DNA of 64,000 nucleotides from JADLHS01 sp044225555. GTDB taxonomy: Bacteria; Verrucomicrobiota; Verrucomicrobiia; Limisphaerales; JADLHS01. The stretch lies in assembly GCA_044225555.1 (NCBI GenBank), contig JBGAIM010000022.1, positions 11,240 to 75,239 of the forward strand, written 5' to 3'. Below the pieces are notes generated by a model, which had not been told where the DNA came from, did no database searches, and was given only the letters and a program-made list of their open reading frames with translations. Made by a program: the position numbers and the translations under genes. Positions within the stretch are counted from its first letter, which is position 1; each line of letters begins with the position of its first letter. Positions 1 to 9,984 of this stretch are shown here, one piece after another.

Positions 1-235
1 AGCCGCAAACGGGCATCCAGTCATTCGCATCGTTCACGTAGGAATTCACTCCAATACCAATCTGCCGGAGATTGCTGATGCAATTCGTCTTCCACGCCTT
101 TTCCTTGGCATTGGACAACGCGGGAAGCAACATCGCCGCCAGAATGGCGATGATGGCAATGACTACCAGGAGTTCAATCAGCGTAAAGGCCTTGCCCTGC
201 GGACGGATTGACGCGCTCAGCTTTGCTTTCATCAT
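1..235 (-). CDS. Prepilin-like secreted protein, N-terminal part (runs off the left edge)
   Basis: Only the first 78 codons are inside the window; the gene continues past base 1. The start is the double ATG at 235-230. After a 16-residue basic leader comes the type IV prepilin signal FTLIELLVVIAIIAIL, in which processing is expected just before the Phe with Glu at +5. The next part, LSNAKEKAWKTNCISNLRQI, is the usual start of the globular region of verrucomicrobial and planctomycete pseudopilin-like proteins. The family is exported by prepilin peptidase and usually has no known pilus function. It is the first of six such genes in this window, none next to pilus machinery. Confidence 0.85.
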   Translation of the reverse strand, partial: MMKAKLSASIRPQGKAFTLIELLVVIAIIAILAAMLLPALSNAKEKAWKTNCISNLRQIGIGVNSYVNDANDWMPVCG

Positions 236-428
236 AGGCTTCCAGTTGGATTCAAGCTTCCGGCGTGCCGCTTTTCACGCTCCGGCGCCCTGATTCCCGT
301 TGCGGTGTCACGGGTGGGACCGGCTCTCCGGCCTCCCACCCGTTACCCAACCATCCCAACACCTGACGAAGCCTGCGGGGCTCCGCCCAAATTCCTGGCT
401 ACACCATCGGCTTGTTGCCAAGAAGCTA

Positions 429-460
429 CCGCCCGGCGCACCCGATTCAAAGCCGGGCGG
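429..460 (-). terminator. Strong GC hairpin after the GH28 gene
   Basis: Perfect 9-bp inverted repeat, CCGCCCGGC (429-437) against GCCGGGCGG (452-460), with a 14-base loop. It lies 37 bases past the stop of the GH28 gene and upstream of the prepilin-like gene at the left edge. The T-run is weak on both strands, so it may be an RNA 3' end or processing hairpin rather than a textbook intrinsic terminator. The rest of 236-496 shows nothing else recognisable. Confidence 0.5.
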
Positions 461-496
461 TTTGCAATTCGGGTTGAAATTTGTGAACGACGACCG

Positions 497-1873
497 TCAA
501 TTGCCTCCCAGGCCGCGGCAGTTGAGGATGCTAATTCTGGAAGCATTGGTGATCGTCACCGTGTCATTCCCCGCTTCAAATTCACAATCGGCGATCGTGA
601 CATCCTTGATCTGATTCGTCGCCGCATAGCCCTCGATAAAAATTGGCTGCTTCGTCAGCGCACCAAACTGCGAGTTGCGAATCTCAATGTTCCGCATCCG
701 CGGCGGATGCTCCCCCTCCCGCGCCCCGCCCGCGCCGTAGCGCAGGGTCATGTGAATCCCGTACTTCGCCGTCTTCACCGTGCAGTTGCGCAAATAAATG
801 TCCTCCACAAAACCGCCGCGCGCCGGGTTCGACTTGAAGCGCATCGCCATGTCGAGGTCCGGACTGTCGAACTGGCAATTCTCCGCAAACACATTGCGAA
901 TGCCACCTGACGTTTCGCTCCCCATTGTCACGCCCCCATGCCCGTCGCGAAACACGCAGTTGCGGATCACAATATTCTCCGAGGGAATGTTCACCCGACG
1001 CCCGTCGCCATCCCGGCCGGACTTCACCGCAATGCAATCGTCACCATTGCTAAATACACAGTTCTCGATCAACACATCCGTGCAAGAATCGGGATCGCAA
1101 CCATCGGTGTTTGGCCCCCGGGTTTCCACGGCAACACCACGAATGGTGACGTTCGTGCAGTACAGCGGCGACAGCGTCCACATCGGCGAGTTGATCACGC
1201 GCACGCCTTCGATCAACACATTGCGGCAGCGGACGGGTTGGATAAAGTTCGGCCGCAGGTAATGCCCCTCGCCAAACACGCGCTGCGCCACCGGCACGCC
1301 ACGATTGCCCATGTCCACCAGCGCACGACTGTCGGCGTTCCATTTCCCCAGCCACCGATGCCACCATTGACCCTGGCCATCGAGCGTGCCCTTCCCAGTG
1401 ATGGCAATGTTCGTCTGCGCGAACGCATAAATCGGCGGCGAGAAGTTCATCACCTCGGTGCATTCATAACGCGTGAACACCACGGGGAGATATGCGGCTG
1501 TGTTGGTGACAAACCGAATGGTCGCCCCCTCGCTCACATGCAAATCCACCCCGCTCTTCAGATGAATCGCGCCACTGAGAAAAACTCCCGGCGGCACCAC
1601 GACCCGTCCTCCACCCGCCGCCTGGCACGCCGTAATCGCCGCCGCAATCGCCGGGGTGCAATCGGTCTCGCCGTCACCCATCGCGCCATACTGTGTGACT
1701 GGGAAATCCCGCGCCGGAAATGTTGGCGGCACGATTCGTCTCAAAATCCCCGGCACGCGCGACCACGGATCGGAATGCGCGAGCTGGTCATCCGGTTTTG
1801 AACCCGCACAACCAGCGAGGCCGAGCACGACGGCCAGCACCAGGGCGCGCGACCAAGGGATCAGGAGATTCAC
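497..1873 (-). CDS. Polygalacturonase-like glycoside hydrolase, family 28, lipoprotein
   Basis: About 458 residues from a GTG start at 1873. This start gives a short n-region and the lipobox LAGC, so a lipoprotein is predicted; an upstream GTG at 1912 is also possible. The N-terminal pectate-lyase-superfamily segment (VTQYGAMGDGETDCTPAI) leads into a right-handed beta-helix. GH28 signatures appear in order: NTDG, GDDC, GHGG and MRFKS, which match the catalytic aspartates, the histidine and the R-x-K element of inverting galacturonases. The expected substrate is polygalacturonan or rhamnogalacturonan oligomers at the outer membrane. It is divergent from the pectate lyase that starts 160 bases away, so the two probably form one pectin-degrading locus. 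Confidence 0.85.
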   Translation of the reverse strand: MNLLIPWSRALVLAVVLGLAGCAGSKPDDQLAHSDPWSRVPGILRRIVPPTFPARDFPVTQYGAMGDGETDCTPAIAAAITACQAAGGGRVVVPPGVFLSGAIHLKSGVDLHVSEGATIRFVTNTAAYLPVVFTRYECTEVMNFSPPIYAFAQTNIAITGKGTLDGQGQWWHRWLGKWNADSRALVDMGNRGVPVAQRVFGEGHYLRPNFIQPVRCRNVLIEGVRVINSPMWTLSPLYCTNVTIRGVAVETRGPNTDGCDPDSCTDVLIENCVFSNGDDCIAVKSGRDGDGRRVNIPSENIVIRNCVFRDGHGGVTMGSETSGGIRNVFAENCQFDSPDLDMAMRFKSNPARGGFVEDIYLRNCTVKTAKYGIHMTLRYGAGGAREGEHPPRMRNIEIRNSQFGALTKQPIFIEGYAATNQIKDVTIADCEFEAGNDTVTITNASRISILNCRGLGGN

Positions 1874-2032
1874 AGACTGACAGTAGCAATGCGGCCCTTC
1901 TTTGCAAAGCACACATCCTTTGCAAAACGTATTGAGAATTCTGCATTGCCACGCTCAAACGGCGGCTGTCCCCATAATTTGAATTCGTCACTTTGGCGCT
2001 GCGTGTTAATTTTCTACGCAGCCCGTAGCGCC

Positions 2033-2905
2033 ATGAAGCAACACGTCTCGAGATTCGCACCAGCCATCTGGGGGTTAGCTCCACTCTTTCTCGCCAATTC
2101 GCTTTTCGCCCAACTCCCCGCCTTTCCAGGCGCGGAAGGTTTCGGCAAATACGCCACCGGCGGCCGCGGCGGTTCGGTGTATTTCGTGACCACGACCAAC
2201 GATTCCGGCGTCGGTTCGTTTCGCGAGGCGTGTAGCGTTTCCGGACGGACCATCATTTTCAAAGTCGGCGGCGTGTTCGATTATTCCAGCGGTCGGTTCG
2301 CGCCCAAACCCAACATCACCATCGCCGGTCAGACCGCGCCGGGCGACGGCGTGACGATCTACGGCGACGGCCTTTCGTTTTCCGGTTCGCACAACAACAT
2401 TTGCCGCTTCATCCGCGTCCGGCAGGGCATCAATGGTACTTCTGGCACGGACGCCATGGGCATCGCGAACGGAAACAACATGATCTTCGATCACATCACG
2501 TCGTCGTGGGGACGCGATGAAACGTTTTCCATCAGCGGTGACATCACGAACATCACGATCCAGTCTTCGATCATCTCACAGGGCTTGCAAGGCCACTCCG
2601 CCGGCGGCCTCATCCAGACCGCCGGCGGCGTGAGCATCCTGCGTTCGCTCTACATCGACAACGACACCCGCAATCCGAAAGTCAAAGGCGTGATGGAGTT
2701 CGTGAACAACGTCGTCTGCAAAGCACGGCGATCGGCGGCGGCAACACAGATTTTCACATTTACCACGCGAACAACTGGTATGACGGCGACCGGAACGGAG
2801 CGCTCAACGGTAGCGACCTTTCGCTTGCCGCTTACGGCACGCACGATCCACAAGCTTCGCCCTATTCTTATCCAATCTCGACGGGTTCGGCTTACTCATC
2901 GCTGA
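2033..2905 (+). CDS. Secreted pectate lyase, N-terminal part ending in a frameshift
   Basis: The start ATG at 2033 gives a clear signal peptide ending near LFAQ, followed by LPAFPGAEGFGKYATGGRGG, the canonical opening of a PL1-type pectate lyase. The beta-helix core is recognisable (ITIAGQTAPGDGVTIYG; FDHITSSWGRDETFSI; KVKGVMEFVNNVV). Lyase similarity stops at about base 2721, and residues beyond that (CKARRSAAATQIFTF and on) are out of frame. The next frame continues the lyase at once (STAIGGGNTDFHIYHANNWY). Adding back four bases around 2721 would give VCNWSTAIGGG, which fits the family. So this and the next entry are one gene, either truly broken or carrying a sequencing or assembly error. 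Confidence 0.85.
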   Translation: MKQHVSRFAPAIWGLAPLFLANSLFAQLPAFPGAEGFGKYATGGRGGSVYFVTTTNDSGVGSFREACSVSGRTIIFKVGGVFDYSSGRFAPKPNITIAGQTAPGDGVTIYGDGLSFSGSHNNICRFIRVRQGINGTSGTDAMGIANGNNMIFDHITSSWGRDETFSISGDITNITIQSSIISQGLQGHSAGGLIQTAGGVSILRSLYIDNDTRNPKVKGVMEFVNNVVCKARRSAAATQIFTFTTRTTGMTATGTERSTVATFRLPLTARTIHKLRPILIQSRRVRLTHR

Positions 2906-2958
2906 CCGCGCTCAAGCTCGCGATCAGCGACGCCGGCCCGTCGTTCCGCCGCGATACC

Positions 2959-5900
2959 GTGGATGAACTGATGATTTCCGAACTCACCTCGTGGGGCTTG
3001 GACGGCGGCACCATCACCAGCGAACTCGTCGCGCCGATGAGCGGTCCGGGCCTCGTCCGCAACGGCACGCCCTACCCCGACGCCGACAGCGACGGCATGC
3101 CTGACTATTGGGAAAACGGCACGGGCTCGAATCCCGCCGTCGCCGACAACAATGCCGCCAGTCCCAGCGGCAGCGGCTACACGCGCCTCGAAGATTATTT
3201 GAACTGGCTCGCCGAACCGCACGGCATCGCGTTGCAGAACACGAATGTCGTCGTGGATCTCCGCCAGTTCACGCGCGGATGGGTTGTCGTGAATCACTCG
3301 CCGTTCTGGTCAGTCGCCAACCCCACCAACGGCACGGTCACGCTGACGAACAATTACGAAGCGCTCTTCACTCCCACTCCCGGCCTGAACGGACCGGCCA
3401 GTTTCCAATTCACCGTCAACGACGCCGACGGCAGCCCGGTGACGCGCACCATGAATCTGTTCTTCACGCCATCTGCGCAAAGTTACAAGGCAATCTGGCA
3501 TGGCGACGATCTCGCGAACAACTGGAACACGCTCGGCGATTACAACTGGCATGATGGCATCTCTTTGCTCTACCAATTCCACGCCGGCGAACCGGTCACG
3601 TTCGACAACACCGGCTCGACCAATCCCGCCGTCAATCTCGTCGGCTCGCTCGCACCTGCATCCGTCACTGTTGACGCAACCAGGAATTACACCTTCAGCG
3701 GCAGTGGTTCGCTTGATGGCACAATGGCGTTGAACAAAACCAACGCCGGCACGCTCACCATCAACAACACGAACGGCTACACCGGCAACACCACCGTCAG
3801 CAACGGCACGCTCCTCGTCCACGGTGAATTGACCGCCAGCGCCGTCACCGTCCGCAGCAGCGGCACAGTCGGCGGCAACGGTGCGCTTGGTAATTCGCTC
3901 ACGGCGGTGAGCGGCTCGACCATCGCGCCCGGCAATGGGATCGCCGCCCCGGGCACGCTCACGATCACCAACACGCTCACCCTCTCCGGCGGCGTGACGA
4001 ACCGTTTCGATCTCTCCGACGACCCGACGGGCACGATCAAAACCAACGACGTCATCAACGTGATCGGCAACCTGAATCTCAGCGGCGTGAACGTGCTCAA
4101 GTTCACCTTGCTCGACGGCCTGCCCGGCAACGGCGTTTACACGCTCATCACCTACAGCGGCACGCTGAGCGGCAGCCTCGCGAACTTTTCGCTCTCCGGC
4201 ATCAGCGGCCTACTCACCAATCCGCCTGGCCAGATCGCCATCATCGTCAACGCTTCCCGCCCGGAAGTCATCGCGGACAAATTTTACTTCGGTGACGACG
4301 TTCTCTTTGACAACACCGGATCATCAAATCTCACTGCAAATCTGGTCGGCGACCTGACGCCTGCGTCTGTCACCGCAGATGCCACGGTGAATTACACGCT
4401 GACTGGCGCGGGCAGGATCACCGGCACGACCGGCCTCACCAAAACCAACTCCGGCACGCTGACGGTTCTCACGCTAAACGATTTCACCGGCCCGACGATC
4501 ATCGGCGGCGGCGCGCTTTCCGTGTCGCGTCTCGCGAATGGCGGCGCAGCGAGCAGCATCGGAGCGGCTTCGTCCAACGTAACCGATCTTGTTTTCGGCA
4601 GCGGCAAACTGAGTTACACCGGCAGCTCCGTCAGCACGGATCGCGGCGCAACAATCAACAGCAGCGCGAATCTCGACGTCACCAGCAGCGGCACGACGCT
4701 GACTTGGAACGGCGTGTTGACCGGTGGCGGTTCGCTGATCAAATCAGGCACAGGCCAATTGATCCTCACCGGCGAAAACTCATTCACGGGGGGAACGACT
4801 GTCAGCAACGGCACGCTCGCGCTTTTCGGGCCGAGTGGCGGCGCAAGCATCACGGCAAACAATTACTCGCTCGGCTCGTTGGGCAGCGTCACACTTTACG
4901 GCGGCACGTTGAAACTATTTGGCGGCGATCTCGGAGATGCGGACGCCGGCTACGGAACTTTCAGCCGTCCAATCATTGTCCCGGCCGGAGCGACGGCCTC
5001 GCTTCTGACTCCGGCCCGCTACACCATGAGCAGTTCGCTCAGCGGCGGCGGGACATTGAATCTCGAAGTCAACTACGTGCGGGGGTATTTGGACGGCAAC
5101 TGGTCTGCCTTCACCGGCACGATCAACGTCACGGCGCAGTTGACCGCGAGCACGGCGGAATTCCGCGTCTCGAACAGTTCCGGCTACGCAGGCGCGACGC
5201 TTTTTCTCAACGACAACGTGATCGTCACCCAGAGCGGCAGCGGCAACCCGATGCTGATCGGCGCGCTGGGCGGCACCAGCAGCAGCGTCGTCGGACCTGG
5301 AAATCAGACTTCGAGTGGGCGCAATTTCAACATCGGTTACAACAACCAGGACGCGACGTTCGCTGGACAGATTCTCGCCGATGGCGCAAACACTGTCACC
5401 AAAGTCGGCACAGGTAACTGGACGCTCACCGGCGCGAACACTTACAACGGCGGCACGATCGTGGACGGCGGCACGCTCACCGTGAACAACACGAGCGGCA
5501 GCGGCACGGGCACGGGCAGCGTCACCGTCAACACCGGCGGGACGCTCGCAGGCACAGGCAGCATCACAATCTCACCTGCCGCAGGCGGCATCGGCACGCT
5601 CACGGTCAACAACAGCCTCACGTTGAACGCCGGCAGCACGACGCGCATTGAAATCAGCAAGACCACTGCCGGCAAAGACCTGCTCGATTCTTCGAGCACA
5701 CTGACTTTTGGCGGCTCCCTGATCGTCACCAACCTCAGCGGCACCCTGGCTGCGGGCGATAGCTTCAAGATCTTTGACGCTGCCGCCTACGCGGGTTCGT
5801 TCTCCAGCATGACGCTTCCCACGGTCGCTGCCAATCTGATGTGGTACACGGGCACGTTGAACACCAGTGGCACGATCACCGTCGTCAGCACGAACTTTGT

Positions 5901-7770
5901 ACTGCCACAAACATTGATCTGGATCGGCGATGGATTCTCGAGTGTCTGGGACCTGGTGACGCTCAATTGGAGCACCACCAATATGCAGCCTCGCGCCTTT
6001 GCCAATGGCGACTCCGTGATTTTCAGCGCTGGCAGCCCAACTATGCCTCCCGTGAACCTGATCACAAATGTGGCCCCGGCCACCATGGTGGTAAGCAGCG
6101 TGTACCCTTACGCCCTAACCGGGGCCGGTGCTCTGAATGGCACGATGAACTTGATAAAGACCAACACGGGCAAGCTCACCATTGCGAACACCGGCGTAAA
6201 CACGTTCTCCGGCGGCACGACGATCGCCGCCGGTTCACTGCAACTCGGCGACGGCATTTCCATCAACGGAAATCTCCCCGGCAACATCGTCAACAACGCC
6301 ACCCTGATCTTCGCGAACCCGAACGCGCAGTCGTGGAGTTCCGTTCTCGCCGGTAGCGGCACGCTCGTGAAACAAGCCGCTGGCACATTGACCGTATCCA
6401 GCACCAACAGCAGTTACGCTGGCAATGTCCTCATCGGCGCCGGGGCGATCACCCTGACCACGGGGGCGGCCCTGAGTACCGGCACTCTCACCCTCAGCAA
6501 CGGCGGCACGTTCAACTTCCCCCCCAGCTCTCCAGCCTATTTTTATCCGGGCAACATCACCATTCCGGCCAACCAGACAGGCACGATCTTCTCACCCGGC
6601 CTCGGCAATGGCGTGAGCGGCAACGTGATTTCCGGCAACGGCAGCAGCGTGTTGAACCTTTCCAGCGGCGTCAGCTTCTCCGGAACGGCCACCACGCAGT
6701 TCGACAGCTTCACCGGCACGATCAATATCCCGGTCGGTGCGACGCTGCGTTTCTCGGCGAACTCCAGCGGCAACACCTACGGTTCGCTCATTCCGTTGTT
6801 CACCATTAACGGCACGTTGCAACCCCGGAATGCGGGCAACACCGTGCGCCTCGGAAAGATTTCTGGCAGCGGCACACTTACCGGCCCGCAATCCAATGGC
6901 GGCACCGGCAACACCATCTATCAGATCGGCGGCGCGAACGTGGATTCCGTCTTCAGCGGCATCATCAGCAGCAATACGGCGGTGACCAACAGCCTCGTGA
7001 TCCTCCACAAACTCGGCACCGGCCGGCTCACCTTGAGCGGCGCGAGCACATACACCGGCGGCACGATCATCAGCAACGGCGCCGTGTTCGTGAACAACAA
7101 CTTTGGCAGCGGCCTCGGCTCGGGAACAATTACCGTCCGTAGCGGTGCGACCCTGGGGGGCTCGGGCATCATCAGCAGCGCGACCACGCTCGACAGCGGC
7201 GCTACGCTCTCGCCTGGAGACGCCATCGGCAAACTCACGTTTAACTCCACACTGAGCCTCGCCTCCGGCAGCACGAGCCGCATGGAGTTGAACGCGACCT
7301 CGGTGACGAACGACGTCGTGAAAATGCTCGGCTCGATGACTTACGGCGGAACTCTTATCGTCAGCAACACCTCCGGCACACTCGCAGCAGGACAGATGTT
7401 CAAACTGTTCGAGGCGACGAGCTACGCGGGTTCATTCAGCACCGTCAGCCTGCCCACTTTGGCCAACCCGAATCTCGCCTGGACGAATCGCCTTGCGACC
7501 GACGGCACCATCGCCGTCTTCAGCACTGCGCCAACCACGCCGCCGGTGTTCAGCTCCGTTGGCACGGATGGCAACAATCTCATCATGCGCGGCAGCAACG
7601 GCACGGCCAACGCCAGCTACTATTTACTGGCGGCCACCAACGTCGCACTGCCGATGACCAACTGGAGCCGCCTTGCCACGAATCAATTCGATGTCAACGG
7701 CGGATTCAGCCTGACCAACGCGATCGACCCGGCCAAGAATCAACTGTTCTACCGACTACGACTACCGTGA
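2959..7770 (+). CDS. Giant secreted protein: pectate lyase C-terminus plus passenger-type repeats
   Basis: This is the downstream part of the split lyase; its frame is open from about 2722, although the first ATG is at 2959. It first completes the lyase (calcium-loop-like DADSDGMPDYWENGTGSNP, then YTRLEDYLNWLA). About 1,400 residues of low-complexity beta-strand repeats rich in G, T, N and S follow. At least seven passenger-associated repeats of the type G-x-L-T-x(8)-Y/F-x-G-G-T-x-V-x-N-G-T-L are visible, for example at about residues 265-285, 605-625 and 815-840. No beta-barrel translocator is present. The end is the shared module, with NWSRLATNQF and terminal FYRLRLP. Likely a long cell-surface pectin-binding and lyase fibre. 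Confidence 0.8.
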   Translation: MDELMISELTSWGLDGGTITSELVAPMSGPGLVRNGTPYPDADSDGMPDYWENGTGSNPAVADNNAASPSGSGYTRLEDYLNWLAEPHGIALQNTNVVVDLRQFTRGWVVVNHSPFWSVANPTNGTVTLTNNYEALFTPTPGLNGPASFQFTVNDADGSPVTRTMNLFFTPSAQSYKAIWHGDDLANNWNTLGDYNWHDGISLLYQFHAGEPVTFDNTGSTNPAVNLVGSLAPASVTVDATRNYTFSGSGSLDGTMALNKTNAGTLTINNTNGYTGNTTVSNGTLLVHGELTASAVTVRSSGTVGGNGALGNSLTAVSGSTIAPGNGIAAPGTLTITNTLTLSGGVTNRFDLSDDPTGTIKTNDVINVIGNLNLSGVNVLKFTLLDGLPGNGVYTLITYSGTLSGSLANFSLSGISGLLTNPPGQIAIIVNASRPEVIADKFYFGDDVLFDNTGSSNLTANLVGDLTPASVTADATVNYTLTGAGRITGTTGLTKTNSGTLTVLTLNDFTGPTIIGGGALSVSRLANGGAASSIGAASSNVTDLVFGSGKLSYTGSSVSTDRGATINSSANLDVTSSGTTLTWNGVLTGGGSLIKSGTGQLILTGENSFTGGTTVSNGTLALFGPSGGASITANNYSLGSLGSVTLYGGTLKLFGGDLGDADAGYGTFSRPIIVPAGATASLLTPARYTMSSSLSGGGTLNLEVNYVRGYLDGNWSAFTGTINVTAQLTASTAEFRVSNSSGYAGATLFLNDNVIVTQSGSGNPMLIGALGGTSSSVVGPGNQTSSGRNFNIGYNNQDATFAGQILADGANTVTKVGTGNWTLTGANTYNGGTIVDGGTLTVNNTSGSGTGTGSVTVNTGGTLAGTGSITISPAAGGIGTLTVNNSLTLNAGSTTRIEISKTTAGKDLLDSSSTLTFGGSLIVTNLSGTLAAGDSFKIFDAAAYAGSFSSMTLPTVAANLMWYTGTLNTSGTITVVSTNFVLPQTLIWIGDGFSSVWDLVTLNWSTTNMQPRAFANGDSVIFSAGSPTMPPVNLITNVAPATMVVSSVYPYALTGAGALNGTMNLIKTNTGKLTIANTGVNTFSGGTTIAAGSLQLGDGISINGNLPGNIVNNATLIFANPNAQSWSSVLAGSGTLVKQAAGTLTVSSTNSSYAGNVLIGAGAITLTTGAALSTGTLTLSNGGTFNFPPSSPAYFYPGNITIPANQTGTIFSPGLGNGVSGNVISGNGSSVLNLSSGVSFSGTATTQFDSFTGTINIPVGATLRFSANSSGNTYGSLIPLFTINGTLQPRNAGNTVRLGKISGSGTLTGPQSNGGTGNTIYQIGGANVDSVFSGIISSNTAVTNSLVILHKLGTGRLTLSGASTYTGGTIISNGAVFVNNNFGSGLGSGTITVRSGATLGGSGIISSATTLDSGATLSPGDAIGKLTFNSTLSLASGSTSRMELNATSVTNDVVKMLGSMTYGGTLIVSNTSGTLAAGQMFKLFEATSYAGSFSTVSLPTLANPNLAWTNRLATDGTIAVFSTAPTTPPVFSSVGTDGNNLIMRGSNGTANASYYLLAATNVALPMTNWSRLATNQFDVNGGFSLTNAIDPAKNQLFYRLRLP

Positions 7771-7855
7771 ACCTGGCTCCGGACCCCAGTGGCCACACCC
7801 GCGGGCGGCAAAGTTCGGCTCGCCTCAGCACAGTCTCTCGCCCAGAATCGGGCAG

Positions 7856-8665
7856 ATGAACAAATCGGAATTACGCAAAGCCCTGGTGGCGGCGGTTCGT
7901 GCCGCCCACGCCGCCGGCAAGTTGATGCGCCAGAATTTGCGCGCGACAAAAAAGGTCAATGCCAAGACTTCACACGACATCAAACTGGAGCTGGATGTGC
8001 GCTGCCAGAAGTTGATTGAGAAGCTGCTCCGGCGGGCATTCCCCAAAATCTCCCTGCTCGGCGAGGAGGGCGACTCGGGCGCGGTGAATGAAGCGCTACG
8101 CTGGGTCGTGGATCCCATTGACGGCACGGTGAACTTTGCCTACGGCATCCCGCACGCGTGCGTCTCGATTGCGTTGCAGACACGGCGTTCCAAGTTCCGA
8201 GTTTCAAGTTCCAAGTCACCTGAATACGAAACCATCGTCGGCGTGGTTTATGATCCGTTCACCGATGAGACGTGGACGGCGATGCGGGGCGAACCGACGC
8301 GCTTGAACGGCCAGGTCACCACTGTCAGTGCGCGCAAGGAATTGAAGGAAGCCATCGTGTGTGTGGGCTTCGCCAAGAGCCGGCACAGTCTGGAGCGCGC
8401 CCTGCCCCACTTCATCTGGATGGCGCGGCGCGTACGCAAAATGCGAATGATGGGCGCGGCCGCGCTGGGTCTGGCGTATGTAGCCAGCGGTCGTTTTGAC
8501 GCCTACATCGAACGCGGCGTCAGCCTGTGGGATGTGGCGGCGGGCGGCTTGTTGATTGAATGCGCGGGCGGGAAATTCTGGACCGAACAAGTGTCCGGCA
8601 CGCAGAAGATCCGGATGGTGGCCAGCAACGGGCTGATTCACGGCAAGCTGCCACTGCCACGCTAG
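7856..8665 (+). CDS. suhB: Inositol monophosphatase family protein (SuhB-like)
   Basis: 269 residues, normal family length. It carries the magnesium-site motifs GEEG, WVVDPIDGTVNFAYG and the C-terminal WDVAAGGLLIECAGG of inositol monophosphatases. The reaction would be hydrolysis of myo-inositol-1-phosphate or a related sugar phosphate; SuhB homologues can also act in rRNA transcription. Residues 111-121 (RSKFRVSSSK) come from a heptamer-repeat insert at 8187-8216 that interrupts the usual strand-loop before ETIVGVVYDP. The stop lies five bases from the stop of the convergent cyclophilin gene. Confidence 0.85.
   Translation: MNKSELRKALVAAVRAAHAAGKLMRQNLRATKKVNAKTSHDIKLELDVRCQKLIEKLLRRAFPKISLLGEEGDSGAVNEALRWVVDPIDGTVNFAYGIPHACVSIALQTRRSKFRVSSSKSPEYETIVGVVYDPFTDETWTAMRGEPTRLNGQVTTVSARKELKEAIVCVGFAKSRHSLERALPHFIWMARRVRKMRMMGAAALGLAYVASGRFDAYIERGVSLWDVAAGGLLIECAGGKFWTEQVSGTQKIRMVASNGLIHGKLPLPR
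8187..8216 (+). repeat. Heptamer tandem repeat inside the inositol monophosphatase gene
   Basis: Four imperfect 7-base units, GTTCCAA, GTTCCGA, GTTTCAA and GTTCCAA, followed by GT. The length is in frame, so translation continues. A related array lies inside rdgB at 10412-10447. Confidence 0.8.
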
Positions 8666-8670
8666 CTCGC

Positions 8671-9891
8671 TTAAGGCGAAATGGTGAACGTGCCCGCAAC
8701 GGGAAAGGCAAAAGGATCGTTCGGATAGTAAAACGGCGGACTGTACACCGTGCCCGTCATGGCTCCGCTGGTGGCGTTGGTGAAATTCAGCAACAGCGTC
8801 ATGTCATAGTCAAACGCGCCGACAAAACTGATGGGCCATAGCCGGCCGTTGAAGGGTTCTTGTCGCCAGGTGTAACTAAGCACGCTGCCGGGAGAACCGT
8901 TGATGGTATAATTTCCCCCGCCGGTGGAATTGAAATTGATGACCAGCGTTCCACTCCCCCCTTGCGTAAAAACAACCGTCACCGTCCGGCCGAACACTTT
9001 GCGCGGCGGGAACAGGGTGTTCGGATACAGCACTTGCGCTAACTGGTAGAACTGACGCGTGGCATTGGCCGGCGCGTAGATCGTATTGGTCACTGGTACG
9101 GCGGTTTCAACTCCCAGTTCGCCGTGGGTCCACGAGGCCAGATCACTGGAGGTAAAAATCCGGTTGTCCACGTTGAGCCGGTTACTGAAGGTCAGACTGA
9201 TGTTCGTACCGGCCCGTCCAATCTTTGTGTTGAGATTGGTAACGACGGGCAAACCCTGCGCATTGATGTCAAACGCCATCGCCGACGTGCCCACGCGTCG
9301 AATGTTCACGCTCTGGATCACCACATCGGTCAGGGGCTTACTGGCAACTGTGGGCACACGGTTGATTGCATAGACCACGTTCGATCCGCCATACAGCCGG
9401 CCAAAAACGGTATGCACGTTGTCCAGCCAGGATGTATTGGTGACGGTGATGAAGAACTGCGCGCCGTTTGAATCCGGTCCGGAATTGGCCGAGGACAGAA
9501 CGCCGAAGCCATCGTGGCGCAAGCTCGGAGTGAATTCATCCTCGAACGCATAGCCGGGACCATCCGTACCCTGTCCATTCGGAGAACCGGCTTGGTTCAT
9601 GAAATTGGTAATGACCCGGTGAAAGATGAGACCATTGTAGAAGAGATTGGTCTTGATTCGGCCGTTGGCAGCGTCCACCCAGTAGCGCTGCCCGGTGGCG
9701 AGGCCGATAAAATTGGCGCAGGCCTTTGGCGCCAACACATATTCAAGCCGGCAGGTGAAACTGCCCATGCTGGTGTTGAACTCGGCGTAGAGACCGTTGG
9801 TGTATTGCGCGCGGCTGGTTGATTGCAGGCCCAGTAAAATGGCCAAGGCAACCGCGAGTTTGGCTCCTTGCCGGACGATTGAGATGCTCAT
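8671..9891 (-). CDS. Secreted cyclophilin-type peptidyl-prolyl isomerase with C-terminal extension
   Basis: About 406 residues from the ATG at 9891, which directly precedes a signal peptide (SISIVRQGAKLAVALAILLG, cleavage near SRAQ). Residues 30-215 are a cyclophilin: GLIFHRVITNFMNQAGSPNG, then GFGVLSSANSGPDSNGAQFF and WLDNVHTVFGRL, with the catalytic Arg in FHRV and the Gln-Phe-Phe substrate site. It would act on proline bonds in the periplasm or outside the cell. After it come a partial FYR-type segment (FTSSDLASW ... RQFYQLAQVLYP) and about 110 residues of unrecognised beta-rich sequence. It is the last gene of the minus-strand run that begins with the octaheme cytochrome. Confidence 0.85.
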   Translation of the reverse strand: MSISIVRQGAKLAVALAILLGLQSTSRAQYTNGLYAEFNTSMGSFTCRLEYVLAPKACANFIGLATGQRYWVDAANGRIKTNLFYNGLIFHRVITNFMNQAGSPNGQGTDGPGYAFEDEFTPSLRHDGFGVLSSANSGPDSNGAQFFITVTNTSWLDNVHTVFGRLYGGSNVVYAINRVPTVASKPLTDVVIQSVNIRRVGTSAMAFDINAQGLPVVTNLNTKIGRAGTNISLTFSNRLNVDNRIFTSSDLASWTHGELGVETAVPVTNTIYAPANATRQFYQLAQVLYPNTLFPPRKVFGRTVTVVFTQGGSGTLVINFNSTGGGNYTINGSPGSVLSYTWRQEPFNGRLWPISFVGAFDYDMTLLLNFTNATSGAMTGTVYSPPFYYPNDPFAFPVAGTFTISP

Positions 9892-9984
9892 GGATACAAC
9901 GTCTGCCGCAACTTCAGCCGATCTCGCTGGCGCGGAAATTAACAGGATAATTGCACAGCTGATCGAAGCGGACAACTGGAATTC

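Noticed and set aside
305..1801. Long plus-strand open frames opposite the GH28 gene
   Set aside because: They mirror a gene with clear catalytic motifs on the minus strand; composition is His/Arg-rich as expected for shadows.
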